Source: Miscanthus floridulus (lineage: Eukaryota > Streptophyta > Magnoliopsida > Poales > Poaceae). Taken from it: DNA of 64,000 nt. The stretch's first letter is position 1. Each line of letters opens with the position of its first letter. This document shows positions 1 to 10,316 of the stretch, one piece after another. The notes below the pieces were generated by a model. That model did no database searches, was not told the origin of the DNA, and saw only the letters and a list, made by a program, of their open reading frames with translations. Location: NCBI RefSeq assembly GCF_019320115.1, contig NC_089589.1, forward strand, positions 26,450,487-26,514,486. The letters are read 5' to 3'. The position numbers and the translations under genes are program-made.

Positions 1-890
1 AAGGTGTAATAATCCACAGATGTGCCTCCATAAATTATACTAAACATTGCAACCCTACTTTCCCCTGACTCCACAATGACGATTTGCCGCCTATCATGGC
101 CAGGCGGGAGGCCAATAGTGCAAAACCGCATACTATTCATGTCGAGCTTGACCACTGTGCTCGTGTTGTTTAATTTCCAATAGAAGCAGCCATACGTACA
201 TTGTTCTGAAATGAACTGCTCAATTTCATCCAAGCCTAGATCACCCCAACTGATAGACGTACTGACACTCCAGCAGCCACAGCCCGAAGAGAAGATAAAA
301 ACCGCCAACCTTGAGCTGGATTGCATCCAGCTGATCACTCTGAATGATGTATCCTCCTCTGTGCCTCCTGAACGGATGAAGGAGGCCCTCGAATGGAAAA
401 TGAGATCATTGTTTTGGATCCCGATGGAGGCGAGTAGGTCGTCGGTTATGGGAGGCAGCAGCAGGTATCGCCGGGACAGCGGGTCGCACACCAGGACGTC
501 GCGAATGCGCTCGAGGAGGACGCGGCCGTCGCGGGCATCGCGCGGAATCCAGCGGTCCCATTTGGTGGTGCGAGGGAGATAGTCGAAGGAAAACGCGATA
601 GCCCGGGCGACGGCAGCGGAGGGATGGGGCGCCTCGGCAGGAAGAAAACCATAGGATGTAACGAAGCCGAGGAGGAAGGGCGGGTGAATGGAGCGGTACC
701 AGCGGAGGAAGGCGTGGTCAGCGATGAGGCGGCTGAAGGAGACGCAAGCGGTGGAGGCGCAGGCGAGGTCCGCAGGGGAGGCGACGCGGAGGAAGATCTC
801 CTCGAGGAGGTCGCTGGTTAGGGCCGGCGGCGGCCGCTCTGGATCCGTGGCATCGGGGTTGGGGCGGCTGAGGCGAACTCTCGACGCCAT
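1..890 (-). CDS. F-box domain protein, 3' end beyond the window
   Basis: Reading the minus strand from the ATG at 890, one frame stays open for 296 codons and runs off the left edge, so the C-terminus is missing. Residues about 25-70 form an F-box: LTSDLLEEIFLRVASPADLA, then a Cys/Val-rich stretch and FSRLIADHAFLRWYRS. This is the pattern of grass F-box proteins, which bind SKP1 and present substrates to an SCF ubiquitin ligase. The rest, with short motifs such as VLVCDPLSRRYLLLPPI and SGCGCWSVST, resembles the F-box-associated beta-rich region of grass families, where target binding would occur; the target is unknown. The start is the first in-frame ATG before the F-box and follows GC-rich untranslated sequence. 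No intron is needed within the visible part. The F-box call is firm; the subfamily is not resolved. Confidence 0.85.
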   Translation of the reverse strand, partial: MASRVRLSRPNPDATDPERPPPALTSDLLEEIFLRVASPADLACASTACVSFSRLIADHAFLRWYRSIHPPFLLGFVTSYGFLPAEAPHPSAAVARAIAFSFDYLPRTTKWDRWIPRDARDGRVLLERIRDVLVCDPLSRRYLLLPPITDDLLASIGIQNNDLIFHSRASFIRSGGTEEDTSFRVISWMQSSSRLAVFIFSSGCGCWSVSTSISWGDLGLDEIEQFISEQCTYGCFYWKLNNTSTVVKLDMNSMRFCTIGLPPGHDRRQIVIVESGESRVAMFSIIYGGTSVDYYT

Positions 891-1445
891 ATTGGGCACC
901 TCTCCGCCGCCGGCAAATGGAGGAAGTGAACTGAGGATCGAGGGTCTCGGGCACATTTGTGTACGGGCAGAGCCGCAGAGGTGGGAGACGGCCAGACGGG
1001 GGAAAGGGATGGCGCCGACAAGTAGGCCCGGACAGTCCGCGCGGCCTGACGAGCAGGCCTAGGGCGCCAGCGACAGAGAGGAGGAGGGTGCGCGCGTCCA
1101 CTCGGCCACGGCGTGGGCCTCGACCTGGGCCTGGCGTGCGCGCGAAGGAGATAGGGAACCGCTGGGCTTTCCAACTCGGAGAGAGGGAGGGAGCCGAGCT
1201 GGGCTTTCGGTCTAGCAAGGGGGAGAGGGAGGCGGTGGGAGCTGTTGGGCTTGGCCGGGATTTCGGCCGGAGAAAAAGGGAAAAAGAGTAACGAAAACTC
1301 GAAAAGGGAGATTTCGCCCAAACTAAAAGTAAAGGCTTCATGATTTTTCCCAAGCTGTTTTTCAAACATTTTGACTCCATTTAAAGATTCATTTTTAAAA
1401 TTTCTTTGAATCTAGTTTGAAACAATTTTTGAACTTATTTTCAAA
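891..1445. other. 5' flank of the F-box gene, no gene seen
   Basis: GC-rich to about 1290, then AT-rich. It probably holds the 5'UTR and promoter of the minus-strand F-box gene. The open frames here are short, overlap on both strands and resemble no protein I recognise. No convincing TATA box was found. Confidence 0.5.
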
Positions 1446-1551
1446 TCAGAAGCCTTTAGTCCAGTGGCAGGGCTATCCAGTTGGACCCTACCCACCCACC
1501 AACCAGGGTTCAAACCCTGGTGTCGTGCCTTTTTTCTAAAAAATTTTCAAA
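1446..1551 (+). repeat. tRNA-derived SINE-like fragment
   Basis: An A-box-like TAGTCCAGTGG at 1457-1467 is followed 50 bp later by a B-box GGTTCAAACCC at 1507-1517, then T-rich and A-rich runs. These are the internal RNA polymerase III promoter boxes of tRNA genes and SINEs. The word ATTTTCAAA flanks the unit at 1437-1445 and 1543-1551 and could be a target-site duplication, but it is low-complexity. No cloverleaf with an anticodon arm is evident, so a functional tRNA gene is unlikely. Confidence 0.4.
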
Positions 1552-2987
1552 AAAAAAAGTAGGGTACACGCACACGTCCGCGTTCGGTGGTATTGTGCGT
1601 TTCCCGCACACTAGAGGCTAGAGAGCCTCCCAATCTTTATTTGCGTGTGTACGGACGCGCGCGCGTGATGTGAGTGTAGAGCGCCTGGGTGTCCTGGGCG
1701 ACTCGAGTTTGTCTCATCATCGGTTGCGAGATAGAGATAGTTCTTTCCTCTTTCGATAGGAGAAGGCCGGGGAGACCCTTGCCCAGGCGGTGGGGAAGTT
1801 GCTGTTTGATTGTTGGGTGCGGCCGGAGCACATCGGACATGTAGTGGGATGGATTTAGTGTCCGGTGAGGGGGGGTTGAGTGCAAGGATCTTGGGGATAA
1901 TACATTTATGTTCTCCTTCAATCAAGCTACGGGGAAGAGAAAAGCATTAGAAGAGGGGGCCATGGATGATCTCGAATGAACTACTGGTGGGGTGGGGGAT
2001 TTCGACGGTTCAAAATTGTTAGATGAGTTGAATTTCTCATTCATCCCCATTTGAATTTGTGTTTCACGTTTGTCAATGAAGAGGACCGGACGCGGGCGCT
2101 GCCGAGGCAGGCCAAGCCACCTGCTCTGAGAAGATGCCCACGAGGATTAGGGAAGAAGGAGAAATAAAGAAGAGAAAATAAGAAAAAAATATAAAGAAAA
2201 TGATAATATAGTCATTTTTTTTCTTCACCATGGGAAACTGTTTTGCCAAACAGTCTAACAAAAATAGCTCCAGCTTCATTGATAAAGTTGTTCGTGGAGC
2301 TAAAGCTGAAAAAAAAAACACAGCTCTACTAATGAAGTAGAGCCGTGCCAAATGGAACCATTGTGGTCAAATTGATTCTCATGGGCCCTTCGTTTTTATA
2401 TACGCATATTGTAGTTCACAATCTATGTCAATGCTCCTGTAGTGAACCATTTAATTTCCTTTATGGTAATGATAAAGGATTCTGACCTAGTCACTTCGAC
2501 CACGCACACCAGCCGATCAGGTAAGAAGTGTTACGTACTTTAATTTGATTATTTAATCTTAATTTTAATCTGTCCTCTACCAATAGTAAAGACTATATAT
2601 ATGGTGCGTTTTTTATACTCTCGGAGTAGTTACTTCCTGTGTATTAGCAGGTGAGTGTGGATAGAAACAGATCCGCTGGTTAGTTAAGTGATTTAATTAA
2701 TTATTAATAAATTAGCTTTTCTCTGTCCTTGCCTCACCGACTCACAGTGGTTAGCTTTTTTTATCGTTAACAACCAACTAAAAATTAGTAGATCCATCCA
2801 AACTAACAGTGAGTATATAGGCATACTAAATTAATTAGTATGCATGCATACAGTCATGTATCACTAGATTAATTAGAGTATGTATTCATACTATTAGAAG
2901 CACGTATGCGTTTATACTCAGAGTATATGCATTTATACTCAGAGTATATGCATATACTTTTCTTCACAATAGAGTATCCTTAGTGAG
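1552..2987. other. intergenic, AT-rich, no gene seen
   Basis: No recognisable coding region. Around 2245-2350 the text looks like the ends of a small MITE (paired GCTCCAGC/GAGCTAAAGCT words and GCCAAA near both sides), but I could not define its limits. From about 2800 the sequence is full of AGTAT/ATACT words, including a 20-bp direct repeat (TTATACTCAGAGTATATGCA) at about 2912-2951. Confidence 0.5.
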
Positions 2988-2989
2988 TA

Positions 2990-3383
2990 CTCCCTTCGTC
3001 GATGTAACTATGTGTTGCGTGCCATTAAAAATAGTTCATGTTTGATCAAGTTTCTGATAAATAGTATTCGTATTTATGGCTCTAAATCAATTTATTATAA
3101 AAAATATATTTTGTAATTAATCTAATGATATTTAGGCCCCGTTCGCTGGTCTGAAACTTGGCTGAAACTGGCTGAAAAATACTGTTCCGGCTAAATTGTT
3201 GTGAGAGAAAAATACTGTTCCGGATGAAAAAATAAGCCGAACAAGCCATTTTTAAGACAAGCGAACGGGGCCTTATTTGATATAGTAAACATTAATATTT
3301 CTTTATCTATAATTGGTCAAACTCGAGATATTAAAACGTGATACTGTACTAAAATTGTATTTTTTTTTCTTGGACGGAGGGAG
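2990..3383. mobile_element. Stowaway (Tc1/mariner-type) MITE, interrupted
   Basis: The ends read CTCCCTTCGTC and GACGGAGGGAG as inverted repeats and are bordered by the dinucleotide TA on both sides (2988-2989 and 3384-3385). This is the classic grass Stowaway terminus and target. Without the element nested at 3135-3272 it would be about 256 bp, a normal Stowaway length. Confidence 0.85.
3135..3272. mobile_element. Tourist-like MITE nested in the Stowaway
   Basis: A 138-bp element with inverted ends GGCCCCGTTCGCT / AGCGAACGGGGCC, flanked by TTA on both sides (3132-3134, 3273-3275). The 3-bp TWA target and 13-bp inverted ends fit PIF/Harbinger-derived Tourist MITEs. Relatives of the same family occur near 17330, 19046 and inside the foldback units. 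Confidence 0.85.
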
Positions 3384-3385
3384 TA

Positions 3386-5298
3386 TATACTTATACCTAC
3401 CTACCAAAGGAGTATGAGCGCACACGTGTAATGATAGTATGAGTACATACATTTTTTATGAGGAGTATGAGTAAATAATTATTTTTATGGAGTATGAATA
3501 TGTACATGCTTACTGGATCTAATCTCAAAAAAGATATCCAAATATACTCTTCTGGTCTAAAAAGTATCAGATGATACTCTCATCTAAAAAAATCATAGAA
3601 TTGCAGGCGCCATTGCTCGTGTCTCACGCTCCATCTGCTATTGAACTGGTGGGTAAAAGTTCACAGCTTCGGATGGAGTATTTACCAACGAAAGTATCCA
3701 ACGATACACATATATGAAAAGAGTATGTCTAACCAACAACTATGTGTTTTATGCAGTTTCAACACATGAATTTTTTTCATCATAGAATTAAGATCCAACA
3801 GCCTCCATTCTCCTACCTTCAGCCTCCACAGATCACACATCACAGATCATAATTTTTTTTCTATAGAAGGACAAGAAAACAGAGTCAGTGACACACAGGG
3901 CCCACGGGGTGAGGTGACGCCTCCCCATTGGTTCGTGCGACGTGGCCTGGGGCAACGACGACGCCGCATCGTACGCTGCTGGCCAGACGACGACGCCTCC
4001 TCTTCCTGCCTGCTGGGTGCTGGGTGGTGGCCTACTGATCAATTCATCAATCCGGTGGCGCCGGCTCGTGGGGTCCTGATGCACACCTTCGTCAGTAACA
4101 GTAACGCCAGTACACGGCCTCCACATGTCCATGCACACAGACACAGGGACTGACACAGGCAGGGACAAAATCCATATGTTTTTTTGCGTTAAAACACATG
4201 CGTGTTGTATAGCATTTCTCATATGAAAAACACTATTCTAATCAAAGAAAGTATCATGTGATACTCTAATCCGTCAAAGAAGTATCAACCATACACTTAT
4301 ATGAAAAAAGTATGTAGAGATACTATTTTTTGAAAATAACATGAATAAAAAACAACTAACAGCTTTCTGCAGGTTCTCCTTCATGCAGATTTGCGCATGG
4401 CTGCGTGTGTTCTTGAATCTTCTCCCTGTTGCCGGTTTGAGAAGGCACGTAGAGTAGTTCCTGCTCGGCATCGATGGAAAGACTATCATCGTCTCTAGCC
4501 ACGGGACCAAGGGCCACCGTGCGCATGTTGGGGAGTGCGCCGGCACTTTGCCGCACTCATCAAGAGAAAGCGGTAGCACAGCTCTTCTCGGGAGAGAACG
4601 CCATGGTGTCCCACTACGCCAGGATCTTGTTGCCGCGGTGCCGTCGCCGTGCCTCGATCTGGATCACGGCGTCGCTCAGCGGAGAGGAGAGAGAGACGCA
4701 TGCAGCACAGCCTGCGGTCACCCACTCACCTTGGTTCCGCTCCATGCAGCGCCATAGGCCGGTCACCGGCGGTGGCGCGCCCTGCCTCCCTGCCGAGCTG
4801 CAGTGACGACGAACTAGATGAGAACGAAGCAGACATCGTGGAATATGAATGAATTTGAATGGAAGTCGATCGTACCTATCTCATCAAGCGAGTCCAGCGG
4901 AGGGATAAATAATGATTAAAAAATATTTACTTGGATTGGACGTGCTTTATCTGGTTTAATTGTTTATCACCCGCTAAGAGTACCAACGCATGGACATGAG
5001 TACATGGTTAGGAGGAGGGTATATATATATATAAAGTCAAAACGACTCATATTTAGAACAGCGAGATCGAGTATGTAAAAGTACTGTTCATAATGTACCT
5101 GCACCATATCATACATATAGCGTGTGACCATGCTTCCGTACTCGGGCGACCAGATCAAACGATTCTAGCTAGAACGTGGCAAAATTCAGAGAGCCTAGCT
5201 AGTCGATCTCCATCTGCTCCTCGATCGGTGCACCACTCGCCGGACGAAAGGATCTCTCTGCACCTGGGACGGGGACGACGTCGATCGGATCTCCTCCC
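3386..5298. other. intergenic, no recognisable gene
   Basis: AT-rich with two GC-rich islands (about 3900-4160 and 4480-4810). The islands give only short overlapping frames with in-frame stops and no domain I recognise; they may be gene remnants or CpG-rich promoter relics. Two related blocks of AGTATC/GATACT words lie at 3550-3728 and 4244-4318. The last few hundred bases probably include the 3'UTR of the minus-strand oxidoreductase gene. Confidence 0.5.
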
Positions 5299-6536
5299 TC
5301 ACATGACGTGCGGCATCGTGCCGTAGGGTTTGCTCTTGATCCCCATCATCCTGCGCGTCCTGGTGATGAAGTGGTCCCGTGGCTTGACAGCGCCGGGGAT
5401 GTGCCCGATGAGCGTCATGAACGGCAGCTCCGCCAGCGCGTCGCGGTGGCCGAGCGTCACGGTCATGGACGTCCTCGGGGACGGCTTGTACCGGTGCAGC
5501 TTCTCCTCCCGGGTGGCGCCCTTCACCAGCAGCCGGAGGTTCCGGGACACCACCATTGCCTGCCGCTGCGCGAGGTGGCCCTGCTTCGCCTCCGGCACGT
5601 CCGTGATGTCGCCGACGGCGAACACGTTCCGCAGCCCGCCGACGCGGAGGTGGTCGTCCACCCGGAGATGACCTTCCTCGTCCACGTGCTCCCCGAGAAG
5701 CGTCCCCCTGAGCCACCCGGACGCCACGGGCCGGCCCGTGCACACGAAGTGGGCGTCGGCCTCCACCGTCTCCCCCGCCGACGTCGTGAACTCCCGGGTG
5801 TCCGGCGTCGCCGACGCCAGGTCCACCGTCTGATCCAGCAGCACGGTGACGTTCTTGGAGCGCAGCCACTCCAGCGCCTTGGCCGACGCCCGGGCGCCCA
5901 TCACCTTGAGCAGCCGCGGCGCGCCGTGGACGAGGGTCACGCGCTTCTCGGGGCTCTTCATCACGATCTCCGCCGCCAGCTCCACGCCGATGGGCCCGCC
6001 GCCGACGATCAGCACCGACCGGGCTCCGTCGATCCGCTCCTTGTCGTGCTGGAACATCTCCAGCCGCTCCGACTGCTTCTGCGGCCGGTTGCACGTGCGC
6101 CCCGTCGCGATAACCAGGAAGTCGTACGCCACGGCGCGGCCGATGGAGGTGAGCACCACGGAGTCGTCCATGCCGACGGCGAACGCGGTCACCACCTTGG
6201 CGTGCGTCAGGTAGTCGGAGTGCGGGATCACCGTGCGCTCCACCGCCGCCGGGTCCACCTTGGCGCGCAGGTTCGCCCACGGGATCTCGAAGTACTCCTT
6301 CCTGCATGCAGCACGGATGGATCCATATGGATCGCGCGTCACCGGCCATGCATATCAAGAGCATTATGGATCATCCGACATGCGCGCTGAAAGTTAAAAC
6401 GTGCATCCAAACGGCGAAATTAAGCTCACGGGTCGATGAGGACGACGTCAGCGTGGTTCTGGAGCGTCTTGGAGAGGAGGGCGCCGGCGATGCCGCCGCC
6501 CACGATGACGACGCGATCGCCGGTGGACCGCAGCAT
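5299..6536 (-). CDS. AIFM2/FSP1-like FAD-dependent NAD(P)H oxidoreductase
   Basis: Two exons, 6430-6536 and 5299-6301, join through a GTGAGC donor and a TGCATGCAG acceptor to give 369 residues, close to the ~370 of the AIFM2/FSP1 family. The start at 6536 is the first ATG after an in-frame TAG. Exon 1 encodes the FAD-binding Rossmann motif VVIVGGGIAG (Gly13-18). The splice makes the continuous family motif DPKEYFEIPW. The ATGR motif lies at 101-104, a second NAD(P)-binding motif VLIVGGGPIG at 132-141 and the C-terminal FAD contact VFAVGDITD at 262-270. Family members are NAD(P)H:quinone-type flavoproteins; the animal member suppresses lipid peroxidation, and the plant role is less certain. 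Several long open frames on both strands here are artefacts of the high GC content. Confidence 0.9.
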
Positions 6537-6669
6537 GATGCACGCTGGTTGGAGCCCTGCCTAGATATAGTTGGTCGCGTCGAGGAAGTGCATGCGACGA
6601 ACAACTCAATCGATCGGTGATCGATCGAGATGGATCAACGCTCCGTCCTCTTCTGCGTCGTCGACGTTC

Positions 6670-6677
6670 TTATATAT
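6670..6677 (-). promoter_or_regulatory. putative TATA box of the oxidoreductase gene
   Basis: Read on the minus strand the site is ATATATAA, about 135 bp upstream of the start codon and in a GC-richer setting. The spacing would leave a 5'UTR of roughly 100 nt. Confidence 0.5.
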
Positions 6678-6973
6678 GGATGGATGAAGGAGGTTAATTT
6701 GGCGGGAGCTCGTGAGTTTGCTTCGTTTCCGGTTTTTTACCCTTCTCGTGCTCAATTGTCATGAGAAGGGCCCACATGTCAATGAGCTAATCGGCCAGGA
6801 AATTGCTAAATCGAGCTTCCCAAAAATAGGACTGCTAAATGCTAATTGCTGCTGGCCAGAAAAGTGTACTTGCTAAGCTTGTCGATTATATTTTATCCTT
6901 TCAACTAGGTTGAAGTTGATCACCATGGTCATAGAACACAACATTCAATTCCGACGTTCCAAGAGCAGCTTAA

Positions 6974-7112
6974 GGCCTTGTTTGGATGCATGTGTATCGA
7001 CTTCAATTCACATGTGTTGGAGTGGATTGAAATAGAACTTAATTTAATTTTCACTCTAATCCACTTCAATACATGTGGATTGAGATAGATACATGTGCAT
7101 CCAAACAAGGCC
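6974..7112. mobile_element. Tourist-like MITE
   Basis: A 139-bp element with inverted ends GGCCTTGTTTGGATGCA / TGCATCCAAACAAGGCC and TAA on both sides (6971-6973, 7113-7115). These ends and the TWA duplication are typical of PIF/Harbinger-derived Tourist elements. Confidence 0.85.
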
Positions 7113-7235
7113 TAAAGTGGTTGTATTGAAGTGTTACACGTTTATCCTTTCATCAACTAGGCTGAAGTTTGGTCACCATGCCTCCTAGATTTCAGGCATG
7201 CCATTGCACTGTGTGACGGTCTCCGATGTGATTAG

Positions 7236-7362
7236 AGGCTTGTTTGGTTTCTTGCGTAGGCAAACTTGTCTGACCAGGAAGCAATCAAGACCATTGATTT
7301 TGGGTGCCTGTTGGTGACTAGAATTTGTTGCTTAGTCTACCAGACAGCAACCAAACATGGCC
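7236..7362. mobile_element. Tourist-like MITE, diverged
   Basis: Imperfect inverted ends AGGCTTGTTTGGTT / AACCAAACATGGCC with TAG on both sides (7233-7235, 7363-7365). It resembles the 6974 element at its tips but not internally. Confidence 0.6.
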
Positions 7363-7365
7363 TAG

Positions 7366-8131
7366 TAACGTGTGACGGTGTGCGGTCACGGTTTGAGGTT
7401 TTTCTGTGTCTATGTAGAAAGGAAGCGGCGAGGGGAGGCAGCAGGCCTGGTCTGGATGGCGGAGGATGGTTTCTGAATAGGCGAAGGTAACTTGAAATGG
7501 AGTGGATAGTGTGGCAGGAGAGGGGGGTGCTCCAATAGCCTCTAAGGATGAGAGGAAGGCAAGAACAAATGTGGATGTGGGACGAAGTGAGAAAATAAGC
7601 TATGCATTATTGCTGTGGAGAAAGAGACAATAGTGGATGTCATATCTTGATCATGCGGTGGAAAAGCATTGCCTAAATAAAAAGCCAAAGTTTAGGCATC
7701 TGATGAATAGAACCTCCCAAATAACTTACACCAATGAGATGGGGCTATACTACCATTGTTGTGCATGACACTTTGATGCAAATCATGCACGCACCTTTGT
7801 ATGCATTGAATTGATTGGAGAGCGGGAGCCAAGGGGGTTAAACTGCCCTAAGTTAATATAATTTCCACCAAAATTTTAAATTCTATTAAATATTTACAAA
7901 AATCGTATTGTTGGCGGTTTGGCACCCCTAATAAAGAAAAAAAATCACATTTCTGGCTCCACCTCTATTGGAGAGTACAAGGTGATAGTAATATGAGCTT
8001 CCTCTTTGGACACATATATATATTCAATTAATGCAACCTTAAATTTTTTGGTTTTAACAGTAGTGCCAACATATAGAAAAGTATCATGGTTGCACAATGG
8101 AAGAAAAGGAATGAGCTCCAGGGTTCAGGTA
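7366..8131. other. intergenic, no gene seen
   Basis: Short frames only, no recognisable protein, RNA or transposon ends. Confidence 0.5.
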
Positions 8132-8139
8132 GAGCCAAG

Positions 8140-8296
8140 CAGTGGCGGATCTTGGCTTTGGCTGTGGGGCCACCTCGCTCCACAACTTTTGCCAAATCCC
8201 CTTACAAAATTTGCAGTTTTATGTATTCATGACGTTAATTGATCTAAAATCAATGAGCTTTGGCCGTACAGGTTTTCAATTCTGGATCCGCCACTG
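8140..8296. mobile_element. hAT-type MITE with perfect 8-bp TSD
   Basis: A 157-bp element with inverted ends CAGTGGCGGATC / GATCCGCCACTG, flanked by an exact 8-bp duplication GAGCCAAG (8132-8139 and 8297-8304). CAG-initial ends and an 8-bp duplication are diagnostic of hAT elements. It is too short to encode a transposase. Confidence 0.9.
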
Positions 8297-8304
8297 GAGC
8301 CAAG

Positions 8305-8890
8305 GATGTCGGCTTGCCCAACAGCAACGTTCGGAGGTTGGTAGGGCGGCAAAGCACCGTCAGAGCGTGGTAGGGATGACTTAAAAAATGCTCCATAAAG
8401 ATGGGTTAATATGGTGATGGCACATAGGCCATGCATGGATCCGATGGTGAGATCGAGCTGCCAGACACAAATTAAAAGGAGGAGAGCAGGGTGATTGCGT
8501 GGAGAAATGTATAGTACGTGCAACCTTGTTTTAAGTGTGTAAGACACACCTTTTGTGTCTGGTGAGACAAACAAGAAAAAGATTGTAATAGTTTCCTCAC
8601 AAAGCACTGAGCATGAAGCCATCGATCAGCATGCAACGTCGAAAGCCAAAGCCAAAGGTAGAACACACTAGACCATCATTAGAATTCACTTTACAAAATC
8701 ATTAAGGTACGTACGTACAGTAATTAACGTTAGTTAATACAATCAACAAATTGTAAACACAGCTACTATCTGCATGGATCCATCATCTGGCACCGGAAAG
8801 GTCGACAGATCATCATCGAATCGGATGCCAAAACGAAGCGCGTACGTAATGCATGTTCGCCGGCCTGGACAGCCGACTGATGGGCGTGCG
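8305..8890. other. intergenic and 3' flank of the proline-rich gene
   Basis: No gene recognised. The part next to 8891 is presumably the 3'UTR of the minus-strand proline-rich protein gene. Confidence 0.5.
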
Positions 8891-9553
8891 TCACTTGAAA
8901 AGGGCGACGACGGGCAGGAACGTGGCGAGGACGAGCGCCGCGCAAGCGCTGGACGCGCCGCCGCGGGCCTTGGCGCCGCCGGAGAGGTACAGGTAGTAGT
9001 ACGGGTTGGACGACGACGGCGGGGACGGCGGCGACGAGAAGTGCGAGGGCGAAGACGGGGAAGACGAGGACGACGAGGAGGAGGAGCCGCTGCCACCGTC
9101 GCCGCTGCTGCTCTTCGGTGGCGGCGGCGGGGGTGGTGACGGCGGAGGCTCCGACGACGAGGACGAAGGCGGGGTCGAGCACGGGGACTCCGGCGCCGGC
9201 GGGCTCGTTAGTGGCGTGACCGGGGGCAGCAGGTCGTTGACGTCCCCCAGCGGCGGCGGCGGCAGCACCAGCTCGAGGTACGGCGGCGGCGGGGGCGCGG
9301 ACAGCGGCAGCAGCGCCAGGGCCGGCGGCGGGGGCGCGGTCATCGGCAGGATTGTCGGCGGCGACGCCGTGCAGATCGTCGGGCACGTCCCGCACTTGCT
9401 CACGCACAGCTGGTTCGTGTCCGGGCTCCCCACCGCCGGCTCGCCCTCGTCACCGGCGACGACGACGGCCGGGAGTAAGGCGCACAAGCACACCAGCAGC
9501 AGCGACACCACCGCCACCAACGACGACACGGCGGCCGCCCTTCTTGCCTCCAT
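8891..9553 (-). CDS. secreted proline-rich, probably GPI-anchored wall protein
   Basis: A single-exon 220-residue frame. Residues 1-34 form a signal peptide, with a hydrophobic core ending near AVVVAG. A short cysteine cluster CVSKCGTCPTIC lies at 50-61. The middle is made of proline runs ([20 protein letters not shown]) and a Ser/Gly-rich stretch around 140-190 of the kind found in arabinogalactan/extensin-like proteins. The C-terminus has small residues (GGASSA) followed by a hydrophobic tail ALVLATFLPVVALF, the layout of a GPI-attachment signal. A cell-surface or wall role is inferred; no enzymatic domain is present. The C-x3-C-x2-CP-x2-C motif occurs in plant proline-rich proteins annotated as gp1- or extensin-like. 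Other open frames at this locus are GC-driven shadows. Confidence 0.75.
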   Translation of the reverse strand: MEARRAAAVSSLVAVVSLLLVCLCALLPAVVVAGDEGEPAVGSPDTNQLCVSKCGTCPTICTASPPTILPMTAPPPPALALLPLSAPPPPPYLELVLPPPPLGDVNDLLPPVTPLTSPPAPESPCSTPPSSSSSEPPPSPPPPPPPKSSSGDGGSGSSSSSSSSSPSSPSHFSSPPSPPSSSNPYYYLYLSGGAKARGGASSACAALVLATFLPVVALFK

Positions 9554-9701
9554 TGCCGGCTTGCCGCCGCCTAGGTAGCTCGATCGACAGACAGAAACGC
9601 AGGAGAGGACACTGATGCGCTTGCTTGCTTGCTCGCGTAGGTGCGTTGCGTGTGCTCGCTTTCACAGGTGAGATTCCCGCGGGAGCTGGTGGACCTCTGG
9701 G

Positions 9702-9707
9702 TTTATA
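9702..9707 (-). promoter_or_regulatory. TATA box of the proline-rich protein gene
   Basis: TATAAA on the minus strand (in TCTTATAAACCC), about 150 bp upstream of the ATG at 9553. Sequence between holds no upstream ATG in a long frame. Confidence 0.6.
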
Positions 9708-10123
9708 AGACGGAGGCTGGAGGCTGGAGGCCCAGTGCGGCAAAGAAATGTGCCAAACTTGAGGCGCAAGCTCCAACGGAATATTACGTGGGCTGAGTGA
9801 GATGAGAAATGCTGTCTGTAAAGGGAGATGCTCTTGAAATCGGCAGCAAGGAATTGCCGATTCCTCTTACGGCGCAGATTAATCCCAACAAATCCGCAGC
9901 TTAGGCTTAGCCTTCATGTGCATCTCCAGTTGGGTGAAATGATAGGCCACATAAAGTATTAAGGAAATAGGTCAAAAGATTTCCAGTGAATGGTGATTTG
10001 TTGATGCTTTCCAGAGTACAAGACAGGCAAAGGATATATGCTGAATTGCTGCTGTGTACTAGTACAAAGACAAGGTGTGCTTCCTGCATTCCTGCTGGTT
10101 CCTGGTTCAGTTTCCAGGCAAGC
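9708..10123. other. intergenic between two minus-strand genes
   Basis: No gene seen; contains the promoter of the proline-rich protein gene and downstream sequence of the PRR gene. Confidence 0.4.
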
Positions 10124-10138
10124 AAAATGCTGGATGAT

Positions 10139-10301
10139 GATCGCTGATGTTTGGTGCTCTGTTTTAGTTAACGCAATGTAAACCAGTATTGGGCAACTTG
10201 AAAACCTTGTACTTTGAACATTCGGCTTTTGGAGCCACTCAATCAATATGAAAATCAGGTGGGGGATCCTCTCCCTCCCCGTCGACTTATCAAAAAAAAA
10301 A
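10139..10301 (+). mobile_element. 5'-truncated LINE (L1) insertion with poly(A) tail
   Basis: A 163-bp insertion ending in a run of A (10292-10301) after GATCCTCTCCCTCCCCGTCG, similar to 3' tails of plant L1 elements. It is bounded by an exact 15-bp direct repeat AAAATGCTGGATGAT at 10124-10138 and 10302-10316. The long duplication and A-tail are the signature of target-primed reverse transcription. Severe 5' truncation leaves no coding sequence. Confidence 0.85.
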
Positions 10302-10316
10302 AAAATGCTGGATGAT

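Noticed and set aside
1457..1517. Possible tRNA gene
   Set aside because: A- and B-box words are present, but no anticodon arm or acceptor stem pairing could be made; better explained as a SINE head.
4274..4852. Possible gene remnant in the GC-rich island near 4.5-4.8 kb
   Set aside because: A stretch on the minus strand looks exon-like, but stops interrupt it and no domain was recognised.
5195..6390. Long open frames on both strands (360-389 codons) over the oxidoreductase gene
   Set aside because: High third-position GC leaves other frames open. Only one frame carries the Rossmann motifs and joins correctly to exon 1.
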